Shown here in pieces: positions 34,612 to 41,722 of a stretch of DNA of 64,000 nt. The notes under the pieces are model-generated. The model ran no database searches and was not told where the DNA came from. It worked only from the letters and a program-made list of their open reading frames with translations. Location of the stretch: NCBI GenBank assembly GCA_044508265.1, contig JBIQIB010000005.1, positions 1 to 64,000 on the forward strand, written 5' to 3'. Origin of the DNA: JAEZDP01 sp044508265 (GTDB lineage: Bacteria; Acidobacteriota; Vicinamibacteria; Vicinamibacterales; Vicinamibacteraceae). A program made the translations under genes and the position numbers. Each line of letters starts with the position of its first letter. Positions within the stretch are counted from its first letter, which is position 1.

Positions 34612-37065
34612 GTGATCCAGCGGAGAGGGACGGCGTGGCTGCGCCGGGTGTCGCTCGTGTGCCTGGTGGGCCTCACGCTCGTCGCGGCCGGATGCGGCGC
34701 GTCGCGCGCGTATCGGGGCGGCCAGCGCGCCGCGTCCGTGGGCGACTGGGACCTGGCGGTCGCGCAGTACCGGCAGGCGCTGCTCGACGACCCCGACAGG
34801 GCCGACTACCGCATCGCGCTCGAACGCGCCATGCAGGCGGCCTCGCTGTTCCACCTCGAGCGCGCGCGCCAGGCGGACGAAGCCGGCGATCTCGAGGTGG
34901 CTGTCGTCGCGTACCGCAAGGTGTTCGAGTACGACCCGGGCAACCGCAACGCGATGCTCCGCGCGGCGGAGATCGACCGCGTGATGCGCGAGCGCGCGGA
35001 AGCGGCCCGGCCGCGGCCGGCCATCGAGGCGATGCGCCAGACGGCGAGCCAGCGCAGCGCGCCGCCGCTGCTCGATCCCACGTCGCGCGACCCGCTCGTG
35101 GTGCGCTTCGAGCAGTCGAGCATCAAGGACATCGTCACGACGATCGGCAAGATGACGGGCATCAACGTCGTCTTCGAGGCGCAGTTCCAGGACCGGCGCA
35201 TCAGCATCGACCTCGAGGGCCTGCCGCTCGAAGACGCGCTGGATCAGGTCATGGCCGCCGCCGGCACGTTCTTCAAGGTGCTCAACCCGAAGACCATCCT
35301 CGTCATTCCCGACTCGCCGCCCAAGCGCGCGCAGTACGAGGAGCTGGCCGTCCGCACCTTCTACCTGTCGCACGCCGACGCGGCCGAAGTGCTGCAGACG
35401 GTGCAGAACATCCTGCAGATCCCGAACATGGCGCAGGCGCCGCGCGCCGTGGTCAACAAGACGCAGAACAGCATCACCGTGCGGGCGTCGGTGAGGGTGC
35501 TGTCGATCATCGAGCAGATCATCCGCAACAACGACAGGCCGCGCGCCGAGATCGTGGTGGACGTCGAGATCCTCGAAGTGAGCCGGTCGCGCGCGCGCGA
35601 ACTCGGGATCAACCTGTCGCAGTACTCGGTGGGCAGCATCTTCTCGCCCGAGGCGCCGCCGGCGGTCGGCACCGGCACGGGCACCGGGGCGGGCACCGGC
35701 GTGACCACGGCGCCGTTCAACCTCAACACCATCACCCGCGGCATCAGCACGGCCGACTTCTACATGACCGTGCCGCAGGCGGTGGCCAACTTCCTGGCGT
35801 CCGACAACACCACGCGGGTCGTCGCCAAGCCGCAGCTGCGCGGGCAGGAGGGCGGCCAGCTGACGCTGGACCTCGGCGACGAGATCCCGGTGCCGTCCAC
35901 GACGTTCGGCGGCATCGCGTCAGGCGGCGTGTCCACCATCCCGGTGAGCAGCTTCAACTACAAGACGGTGGGCATCCGCCTCGTGATGAACCAGCCCCGC
36001 GTGACGCTGGAGGGCGAGATCATCACCGCGCTCGAGGTCGAGAGCAGCACGCTCGGCCAGTCGATCAACATCGCCGGCCAGTCGCTGCCGACGTTCGGCA
36101 CGCGACGGGTCGAGACGATGCTGCGGCTGCGCGACGGCGAGTCGCACATGCTCGCGGGGCTGATTCGCGACGAGGTGCGTCGCGACCTGTCGGGCATTCC
36201 CGGGCTGCTGCGCACCCCGGTGCTTCGCTGGCTGTTCGGCTCGTCGAGCGACACGGTCGCCGACACCGACATCGTCTTCCTCCTCACGCCCCGCGTGGTG
36301 CGGACGTCCGAGGTCACGCAGGAGAACCTCGACCCGATCTACATCGGTTCGCAGCAGAACATCGGCCTGACGGGTCCGCCGCCGCTCATCGGCACGCCCG
36401 AGGCCGGCGCCCCCGGCGAGGCGGATGCCGCCGCGGCCCCGGTGCCGGGTGGGACACAGTCGTTTGCCAACCTGCCGGGCCAGCCGCAGACGGGGGCCGT
36501 TTTGTCGCAGCCGGGCGTCCTGCCGCCGCAGCCGGCGCCGGCCGTGACCCCGCAGTCGGCTCCGGCCGAACAGCCCGCCGTGCCGCCGGCCGAGCCGGCA
36601 CCTGCCGCGCCGCCCTCTCCGCCGCCCCCGTCCGAGCCGCCGCCCGGCCCGACGGCGCGCGTCACCGTGACCACGCCCGGTCCGACGTTCCAGGTCGGCG
36701 GCGGGCCGTACACGGTGCCCATCTCCGTGGTCGGCGCACAGCGGCTCTCGACGATCAGCCTCACGCTCACGTACGACCCGGCCGTGCTGCGCGTCCGCTC
36801 GGTGCAGGAGGGCACGTTCCTGCAGCAGGGTGGCGTGGCGCCGACCTTCACGCACCACATCGACCCGGTGGCCGGACGCGTCGACATCGCCATCGTGCGG
36901 ACGGGCGACCAGACGGGCGCGACAGGCAGCGGCCTGCTCGCCGCGCTCGTCGTCGAGGCCGTCTCGGCGGGGCAGTCGCCCATCGGGGCGGCCGGCGTGG
37001 CCACCGATCCGTCGCAAGGGAGTGTGGGCCTGCAGCTGGTGCCGGCCACCGTCACCGTGAGATGA
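34612..37065 (+). CDS. pilQ: Secretin (PilQ/GspD) lipoprotein with N-terminal TPR-like region and C-terminal cohesin domain
   Basis: An 817-residue outer-membrane secretin. It starts at GTG 34612 with AGGAG 7 bases upstream and has a lipoprotein signal (LTLVAAGC). A TPR-like region (about 37-130) is followed by secretin N domains (VVRFEQSSIKDIVTTIGKMT at 163; ELAVRTFYLSHADAAEVLQT near 244) and the gate and barrel core (VPQAVANFLASDNTTRVVAK at 387 through IVFLLTPRVVRT near 565). Then come a Pro/Ala-rich linker (593-681) and a cohesin-type beta-sandwich (683-800: TISLTLTYDPAVLRVRSVQE, GGVAPTFTHHIDPVAGRVDI). Neither TPR nor cohesin is part of a standard secretin. The tail could bind an exported or surface partner. 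The stop overlaps the next gene by ATGA. Confidence 0.9.
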   Translation: MIQRRGTAWLRRVSLVCLVGLTLVAAGCGASRAYRGGQRAASVGDWDLAVAQYRQALLDDPDRADYRIALERAMQAASLFHLERARQADEAGDLEVAVVAYRKVFEYDPGNRNAMLRAAEIDRVMRERAEAARPRPAIEAMRQTASQRSAPPLLDPTSRDPLVVRFEQSSIKDIVTTIGKMTGINVVFEAQFQDRRISIDLEGLPLEDALDQVMAAAGTFFKVLNPKTILVIPDSPPKRAQYEELAVRTFYLSHADAAEVLQTVQNILQIPNMAQAPRAVVNKTQNSITVRASVRVLSIIEQIIRNNDRPRAEIVVDVEILEVSRSRARELGINLSQYSVGSIFSPEAPPAVGTGTGTGAGTGVTTAPFNLNTITRGISTADFYMTVPQAVANFLASDNTTRVVAKPQLRGQEGGQLTLDLGDEIPVPSTTFGGIASGGVSTIPVSSFNYKTVGIRLVMNQPRVTLEGEIITALEVESSTLGQSINIAGQSLPTFGTRRVETMLRLRDGESHMLAGLIRDEVRRDLSGIPGLLRTPVLRWLFGSSSDTVADTDIVFLLTPRVVRTSEVTQENLDPIYIGSQQNIGLTGPPPLIGTPEAGAPGEADAAAAPVPGGTQSFANLPGQPQTGAVLSQPGVLPPQPAPAVTPQSAPAEQPAVPPAEPAPAAPPSPPPPSEPPPGPTARVTVTTPGPTFQVGGGPYTVPISVVGAQRLSTISLTLTYDPAVLRVRSVQEGTFLQQGGVAPTFTHHIDPVAGRVDIAIVRTGDQTGATGSGLLAALVVEAVSAGQSPIGAAGVATDPSQGSVGLQLVPATVTVR

Positions 37066-37535
37066 CCCTGAACGCCCGCCACGGCTACACGTTCGTCGAG
37101 CTGCTCGTCGTGGCCGTGATCGTCATGATCCTCGCGTCCGCCGCGCTGCCGCTGACGAAGGTCACGATCCAGCGACAGAAGGAGATCGAGCTGCGCCGTG
37201 CGCTGCGAGAGCTGCGGACGGCCATCGACGGGTACAAGGACGCGGCCGACCTGCAGCAGATTGCCAACTTCGAGCTCGAGCCGGACGACATGGGTTACCC
37301 TCCCGACCTCGAGACGCTCGTCAACGGCGTCACGCGCGCGGGCGACGCCACCAACGTCAAGCTGCGCTTCCTGCGACGCATCCCGATCGATCCGATGACG
37401 GGCGAGGCCGAGTGGGGCCTGCGGTCGTACCAGGACCGTCCCGACACGACGACCTGGGGCGGCCAGAACGTCTTCGACGTGTACTCCACGGCGCAGGGCA
37501 CGGGCCTCGACGGCCGTCCGTACGCCGAGTGGTAA
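37062..37535 (+). CDS. Type IV pseudopilin (GspG-like)
   Basis: A 157-residue prepilin. The leader ends in a glycine before YTFVELLVVAVIVMILASAA, a type III signal cut by the prepilin peptidase; the usual first residue F is replaced by Y and the glutamate at +5 is kept. A long amphipathic helix and a small C-terminal domain follow (YPPDLETLVNGV; FLRRIPIDPMTGEAEWG), which is the GspG or major-pseudopilin pattern. It is coupled to the secretin by ATGA. It shares the end PYAEW with the next pseudopilin, suggesting common descent. Confidence 0.87.
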   Translation: MTLNARHGYTFVELLVVAVIVMILASAALPLTKVTIQRQKEIELRRALRELRTAIDGYKDAADLQQIANFELEPDDMGYPPDLETLVNGVTRAGDATNVKLRFLRRIPIDPMTGEAEWGLRSYQDRPDTTTWGGQNVFDVYSTAQGTGLDGRPYAEW

Positions 37536-37539
37536 CCAC

Positions 37540-37959
37540 ATGCTGACGCGATTGACCAGGACGCCCATCGTCGCCGCGCGCCGCGGGTTCACGCTGCTCG
37601 AGCTGATGGTGGTGATGGCGCTCATCGTGGTGCTGGCCGCCATCGGGATGGCGAGCTACAGGAACGCGGTGACCGTGGCGCAGGAAGCCGTCCTGAAGGA
37701 AAACCTGTTCCGGATGAGAGACGCGATTGACCAGTACTACGCGGACAAGCAGCGGTATCCCGCGTCGCTGCAGGACCTGGTCAGCGACGGCTACATGCGC
37801 GCCATCCCGGAAGACCCGATGACGCAGTCGGCCGACACGTGGCAGACGGTGCTCGCGGAGCCCGACCCGAACAACCCGCTCGCGGAGATCGGGATCTACG
37901 ACGTCAAGAGCGGCAGTGACCGCATGTCGCAGTCGGGTCAGCCTTACGCGGAGTGGTAG
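37540..37959 (+). CDS. Type IV pseudopilin (GspG-like)
   Basis: A 139-residue prepilin with a short basic leader ending RRG before FTLLELMVVMALIVVLAAIG, the standard cleavage site with the +5 glutamate. The C-terminal part has the GspG-type pattern (YYADKQRYPASLQDLVSDGY ... IPEDPMTQSADTWQ). It starts four bases after the previous pseudopilin gene and closes the operon; GC-rich tandem repeats follow its stop codon directly. Confidence 0.9.
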   Translation: MLTRLTRTPIVAARRGFTLLELMVVMALIVVLAAIGMASYRNAVTVAQEAVLKENLFRMRDAIDQYYADKQRYPASLQDLVSDGYMRAIPEDPMTQSADTWQTVLAEPDPNNPLAEIGIYDVKSGSDRMSQSGQPYAEW

Positions 37960-37960
37960 G

Positions 37961-38066
37961 CACGCGGGGGGTGCGGAGGAACGGTACTCCGGGCTCACGC
38001 GGAGATGCGGAGAGCGCGGAGGAAGGCTAGTCCGGCTCACGCGGAGGTGCGGAGGGCGCGGAGACG
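37961..38066. repeat. Imperfect GCGGAG-rich tandem repeats between two gene ends
   Basis: Three imperfect units begin at 37961, 37996 and 38038 with CACGCGG(A/G)G followed by TGCGGAG and GCGCGGAG. They fill the whole space between the pseudopilin stop (37957-37959) and the convergent nuclease stop (38067-38069). There are no unique spacers, so it is not a CRISPR array. Confidence 0.7.
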
Positions 38067-38867
38067 TCAGGTGTCGTGTGACGCCAGCGGCGCGAGCCAC
38101 GGGGGCACTTGTCTGTGAGTCCCGCCGGCGTTGTTGGCGATGTAGCGCACCAGGTACTGCGTCGCGAGGCAGTCGGCCCTGTTGTAGACCACGAGCTCGA
38201 GCCACAGGGCCATCGTGTGCGGGCGCGGGTCACGGCCATGCCGGCGCGCGTTGGCGAGCTGCTCTCGTAGTCTGCGGATCGCGTCGGCCGGACTGAATGC
38301 CTGTTCGGGCCAGGGAGTGCAGCCCAGCGCGCGGGCGCATTCCTCGAGCGTCGTCTCCTTCACGTCGAATCCGGGCCGCGTCCTGTTGCGCCAGGGCGAG
38401 AAGAACTTCCGCGCGTTCAGGTAGCGGTCGGCAAGACGCGCGGCAGCATCCCGCGTGGCGTGGTTCTCCACCTGCCGTAGTTCGTGCTCCGAGAACGCGA
38501 CGACGCGTCGCGGGTGCGGTGGGGTGAAGGCGAGCGCGAGCACTTCCCTTATCGCGGCGTCCAGGGTTCTGACGCACGCCGTCGCGTGCGGAAAGGGCAG
38601 GGCCACGCGGGCGAGCGGCGCCAGCCGCCTGTCGACGATGAGCACGCGGTAGTGCCTGCCGTGCAGGAGGCCGAGGAGCGCCGGTGGTTCCTGCATCCGC
38701 CCTTCGAAGTCGACGTAGAGTGCGCGATTGGCTTCGCGACACGATATCTTGTTGGACCGAGGTGACAGCTTGTCTGCCTGATCGTGCTGCGCGACGGTAC
38801 GTGTCGCCGTATGCACGGTGTTTCCGGGGTTGCGTGGCGGGTCATGCTGGTTGATTCGAATGGTCAT
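38067..38867 (-). CDS. Predicted RNase H-fold nuclease (YprB/RNase_H_2-like)
   Basis: A 266-residue protein with features of the 3'-5' exonuclease-like RNase_H_2 family: ALYVDFEGRMQEPPALLGLL, giving the D-x-E pair at the first strand, LIVDRRLAPLARVALPF, and a C-terminal YNRADCLATQYLVRYI with the late aspartate. In other bacteria such domains occur alone or linked to RecB-type or helicase proteins. I start at the ATG at 38867 (MTIRINQHDPP), with AGAGG ten bases upstream. It is divergent from the secreted nuclease gene, with 114 bases between the starts. Function unproven; family confidence moderate. Confidence 0.6.
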   Translation of the reverse strand: MTIRINQHDPPRNPGNTVHTATRTVAQHDQADKLSPRSNKISCREANRALYVDFEGRMQEPPALLGLLHGRHYRVLIVDRRLAPLARVALPFPHATACVRTLDAAIREVLALAFTPPHPRRVVAFSEHELRQVENHATRDAAARLADRYLNARKFFSPWRNRTRPGFDVKETTLEECARALGCTPWPEQAFSPADAIRRLREQLANARRHGRDPRPHTMALWLELVVYNRADCLATQYLVRYIANNAGGTHRQVPPWLAPLASHDT

Positions 38868-38981
38868 GAAGCACTTACCTCTCGACGGCTCCGCGGACGC
38901 ACGTGCGTCGGCAAAGGCTTGCACGGGAGCATCGGCGCCGGGGCAGAACCGCCGGTGGGCGGCCTGAGGACGTCGGCAAGG

Positions 38982-39740
38982 ATGGAGCGGCAGGAGGAGA
39001 CACCGATCGGCGCGTTGTTGTCAAGTGCCGCGGCGCCATCGCCCGTCGTGCCCATCGCGCCCCGAGGCCGCGTCGGGCTGTCCATCGCCCGCGTCCTGGT
39101 CGCCTGGCTCGTGCTCCTCGGCGCTGCAACGAGTTGTGCCCAGCCGGTGGCCACGCAGGTCACCGGTCGGGTGGTGACCGTCATCGACGGTGACACGTTC
39201 GACGTCAGGCTCACGGAGGGCCGCCGGGTGCGCATCCGCGTCTTCGGCATCGACGCGCCGGAGCGTGGCGAGCCGTTCTCGGACGTCGCGCGCCGCCGTG
39301 CGCGCGCAATCCTCTTTGACAAGGTCGTCCAGCTCACGATCGTCGACACCGACCGTTACGGCCGGACCGTCGCGAGGGTGCGCGTCGAAGGCCAGGACTT
39401 CGCCGAGGCGATGGTGGGCGCAGGACTCGCCAGGCATTACCGGCGCTACAGCAACGACGTGCGGCTCGACGCGCTCGAGGCCGAGGCGCGCGCCGCGCGG
39501 CGGGGCTTGTGGCAGCAGGTGCGCGAGCCGAGACCGCGATCGGCGCCGGCGCCGCGATCCCAGCCGCGCCAGCTGCTCCCCACGGGGTCAGGTCTCCTGC
39601 ACGGCAACGTGCGGAGCCGGGTGTACCACCTGTCCACCTGCCGGAACGCAAACTGTCCGAATTGCACGGCGAGGTTCCGGACGGCGGCGGAGGCGCAGGC
39701 AGCGGGGTACAGAGCGGCGCACGATTGTTACGGGCGATGA
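38982..39740 (+). CDS. Secreted staphylococcal-nuclease-like (SNase) lipoprotein with C-terminal Cys-rich motif
   Basis: A 252-residue exported nuclease. After a signal segment (ARVLVAWLVLLGAATSCAQP, possible lipobox cysteine) comes a complete SNase fold: VVTVIDGDTFDVRL, VFGIDAPERGEPFS with the catalytic Arg/Glu region, TDRYGRTVARVRV and AGLARHYRRYSNDV. The C-terminal 40 residues (YHLSTCRNANCPNCTARF ... AHDCYG) contain four cysteines and resemble an Ada-type zinc or metal-binding segment. Such enzymes cut extracellular DNA or RNA. The start chosen is the ATG at 38982; a longer reading frame extends upstream without protein-like features. It is coupled to the next gene by ATGA. Confidence 0.85.
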   Translation: MERQEETPIGALLSSAAAPSPVVPIAPRGRVGLSIARVLVAWLVLLGAATSCAQPVATQVTGRVVTVIDGDTFDVRLTEGRRVRIRVFGIDAPERGEPFSDVARRRARAILFDKVVQLTIVDTDRYGRTVARVRVEGQDFAEAMVGAGLARHYRRYSNDVRLDALEAEARAARRGLWQQVREPRPRSAPAPRSQPRQLLPTGSGLLHGNVRSRVYHLSTCRNANCPNCTARFRTAAEAQAAGYRAAHDCYGR

Positions 39741-40228
39741 GCGGCCAAACGTCACGACGTGTCGCAGGAGAGAAGAACCTGCGTGTGTCTATCTACCGCA
39801 TTCGCCGCGTTCTGCAGCGAGCGGCTGCTTCTGTTGCTCCTTTGTGGGAGCAAGCTGGCTATTCCACTCCGTCACACCAGGCCGTCGACGTCCTCCTCAA
39901 CGCGCGCTTCCGTCGCCGTCTCGCGACTGTCGACTGCGAGGCCCGACGCATCGCGCTGCGCGCAGACGCGGCCGTATGGCCGCCACGGCTGCTACATGAG
40001 GTTCTCGTGCACGAGCTCGCTCACCTGGCCGTGCATGCACGCCATGCCAACCAGGTACGCGCTCATGGACCGGAGTGGCAGGCACTGATGGACCTCGCCG
40101 GACTGGCGACGTCCGCCACTATGCAGGGGGCATGTGGCTTCGACGCCGCCACACAGCGCGTTGAGGCCTCAGCGCTCCCGCAGCTGTCGGAGTATAGTGC
40201 CGCACGTATCGATCCACGGACACGATGA
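39737..40228 (+). CDS. SprT-like zinc metalloprotease
   Basis: A 163-residue protein with the zinc motif LLHEVLVHELAHLAVHARHA (HELAH) followed 15 or so residues later by AHGPEWQALMDLAG, the usual third-ligand region of SprT-like and YgjP/WSS-type metalloproteases. SPRTN-type relatives cut proteins crosslinked to DNA. There is no signal peptide. It overlaps the SNase gene and the HNH gene by ATGA at both ends, so the three are translated together. A DNA-protein role fits the nuclease company, but that is inferred. Confidence 0.8.
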   Translation: MSGQTSRRVAGEKNLRVSIYRIRRVLQRAAASVAPLWEQAGYSTPSHQAVDVLLNARFRRRLATVDCEARRIALRADAAVWPPRLLHEVLVHELAHLAVHARHANQVRAHGPEWQALMDLAGLATSATMQGACGFDAATQRVEASALPQLSEYSAARIDPRTR

Positions 40229-41190
40229 CCGGTTACGTTGCCAATACGGACCACGACTGGTTCGACTTCCTGCGCCGGCGGCCTGAACCGTGGGATGAGG
40301 TCAACTTCTGGAATCCGTCCGATCGCAGCGGCTTTCGTGGGCTCCCTGGCGCCCCCTTCTTCTTCCGTTTGAAGGCTCCGCGCAACGCGATCGGCGGCTT
40401 CGGTCTCGTAGCGATGTATACGGCGCTGCCGGAGTGGCTGGCGTGGGAGTGTTTCGGCGAGGCCAACGGAGCGCCGACGCTGCGCCACCTGACGGCGCGC
40501 CTGACGCGACTGCGCGGCGCAAATCAGATCAAAGTCGCCAGCGATGGCGGTCCGCCGCAGATCGGCTGCATCCTGCTCAGCCAGCCTGTGTTCTTTCCTG
40601 AGGACCTGTGGGTGCGACAGCCCGCCGACTGGTCGGCTCCCATCGTGCGGTACAAGAGCTACTCATTACTCGAGGGCGAGGGCGCCCGACTCTGGCGAGA
40701 ATGCCTGGAGCGCGCGGCACTGCTGGATGCTTCCCTCGCCGGCATTGCAACCGGGGTTGCAGAGCCGGAGCAGTCGACGCGGCTCTTCGATGGGTACGGG
40801 AGCCCTACGCTGATTCGGCCGCGCCTCGGCCAGGGCGCCTTCCGTGTCGCCGTCACGGACGCATACCAGCGCGCCTGCGCCGCAACGGGTGAGCACTCCC
40901 TGCCCGTACTCGAAGCGGCGCACATACAGCCGTATGCGCAGTACGGCCGCCACGAGGTACGCAACGGCCTGCTCCTGCGCTCCGACCTGCATCGGCTCTT
41001 CGACACCGGATATGTCACTGTCACCCCCGATCATTCAATCGAGGTCAGCCGACGCTTGAGAGAGGACTACCAGAACGGCCGCACCTACTATCCGCTACAC
41101 GGACAACGGATCACGGTGCCCGAGCGTATCGACTTGCAACCCGACCCGTCGTTGCTGGCCTGGCACAACGAGGAGGTGTTTCGCGGGTGA
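40225..41190 (+). CDS. HNH endonuclease with N-terminal PUA/EVE-like domain
   Basis: A 321-residue protein. The C-terminal domain is an HNH_2-type nuclease: VLEAAHIQPYAQYGRHEVRN followed by LLLRSDLHRLFDTGYVTV contains the H, N and H residues. The N-terminal half (ANTDHDWFDFLRRRPEPWDE, VNFWNPSDRSGF, PFFFRLKAPRNAIGGFG, IGCILLSQPVFFPEDLW) has the look of the PUA/EVE superfamily, which includes readers of modified bases. Reader-HNH proteins are known as modification-dependent restriction enzymes. It is coupled to the SprT-like gene; a TATAGT box 26 bases upstream may give it an additional promoter. HNH is sure, reader domain moderate. Confidence 0.82.
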   Translation: MTGYVANTDHDWFDFLRRRPEPWDEVNFWNPSDRSGFRGLPGAPFFFRLKAPRNAIGGFGLVAMYTALPEWLAWECFGEANGAPTLRHLTARLTRLRGANQIKVASDGGPPQIGCILLSQPVFFPEDLWVRQPADWSAPIVRYKSYSLLEGEGARLWRECLERAALLDASLAGIATGVAEPEQSTRLFDGYGSPTLIRPRLGQGAFRVAVTDAYQRACAATGEHSLPVLEAAHIQPYAQYGRHEVRNGLLLRSDLHRLFDTGYVTVTPDHSIEVSRRLREDYQNGRTYYPLHGQRITVPERIDLQPDPSLLAWHNEEVFRG

Positions 41191-41257
41191 GTGCACCGAC
41201 GAACCTGTCGGCGGCGTGGGTGACCTGTCACTAACCTGAGCCCGACGAGAGGAGACG

Positions 41258-41271
41258 CTGGCGAACGCCAG
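41258..41271 (+). terminator. Small hairpin after the HNH gene, possible terminator
   Basis: CTGGCG and CGCCAG are arms separated by AA, followed by a C/T-rich tract. It lies 68 bases after the stop of the HNH gene. The stem is short, so termination is uncertain. Confidence 0.3.
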
Positions 41272-41298
41272 ACACCTCCTCCCTTCCTCCAATCCTCG

Positions 41299-41374
41299 TC
41301 CTCCGTTCCTTCTCTCCTCCGTTCCTCCTGTCCTCTTCCTCCGTTCCTTCCCTCCTCCGTTCCTCCAGTCCTCC
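41299..41374. repeat. Two 38-base pyrimidine-rich tandem units abutting the glnK stop codon
   Basis: Units at 41299-41336 and 41337-41374 each contain two copies of TCCTCCGTTCCT and differ at three positions or so. The tract from 41276 is almost pure pyrimidine on the plus strand. The second unit ends exactly at the stop codon of the P-II gene. On that gene's sense strand it is a run of GGAGGAACGGAGGA-like purines. Confidence 0.8.
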
Positions 41375-41722
41375 CTAGACCGGCGTCACCGCTTCCGTAT
41401 CAACCTCCCCGGTCCGAATCCGCTGCACCGAGTCGAGCGGCAGCACGAAGATCTTGCCGTCGCCGACGTCGCCCGTGCGCGCCGCGAGGCTGATGGCCTC
41501 CACCGTCGGCTCGACGAACGAGTCCGACACGGCAATCTCGAGGCGCGCCTTCTCCTGCAGCGCCATCTTGACGGTGGTGCCGCGGTAGTTCTCGACGTGC
41601 TCCGTCTCGCCACCGTGGCCCTGCACGCGGCTGATCGTGACGCCACGCACCTGGGCGCGGAAGAGCGCCTCGAGCACGCCGTTGAGCCTGTCCGGCCTGA
41701 CAATCGCGATGATCAGTTTCAT
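41375..41722 (-). CDS. glnK: P-II nitrogen regulatory protein, with Val at the usual Tyr51 position
   Basis: A 115-residue P-II signal protein, which binds ATP, ADP and 2-oxoglutarate and blocks the paired ammonium channel. The alignment with GlnB is ungapped through the T-loop: GHGGETEHVENYRGTTVKMA has Tyr46, Arg47 and Gly48, but position 51, where enteric proteins carry the uridylylated tyrosine, is Val. So covalent control at that site is unlikely. Lys58 is kept in QEKARLEIAVSD. Its ATG overlaps the amtB stop (ATGA), the usual amtB-glnK order. Confidence 0.93.
   Translation of the reverse strand: MKLIIAIVRPDRLNGVLEALFRAQVRGVTISRVQGHGGETEHVENYRGTTVKMALQEKARLEIAVSDSFVEPTVEAISLAARTGDVGDGKIFVLPLDSVQRIRTGEVDTEAVTPV

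Noticed and set aside
37961..38066. Possible CRISPR array or attachment site
   Set aside because: Imperfect tandem units without unique spacers; no integrase or cas genes.
38067..41190. Prophage or integrative element carrying the nuclease genes
   Set aside because: No integrase, tRNA attachment site, phage structural gene or clear composition shift is visible.
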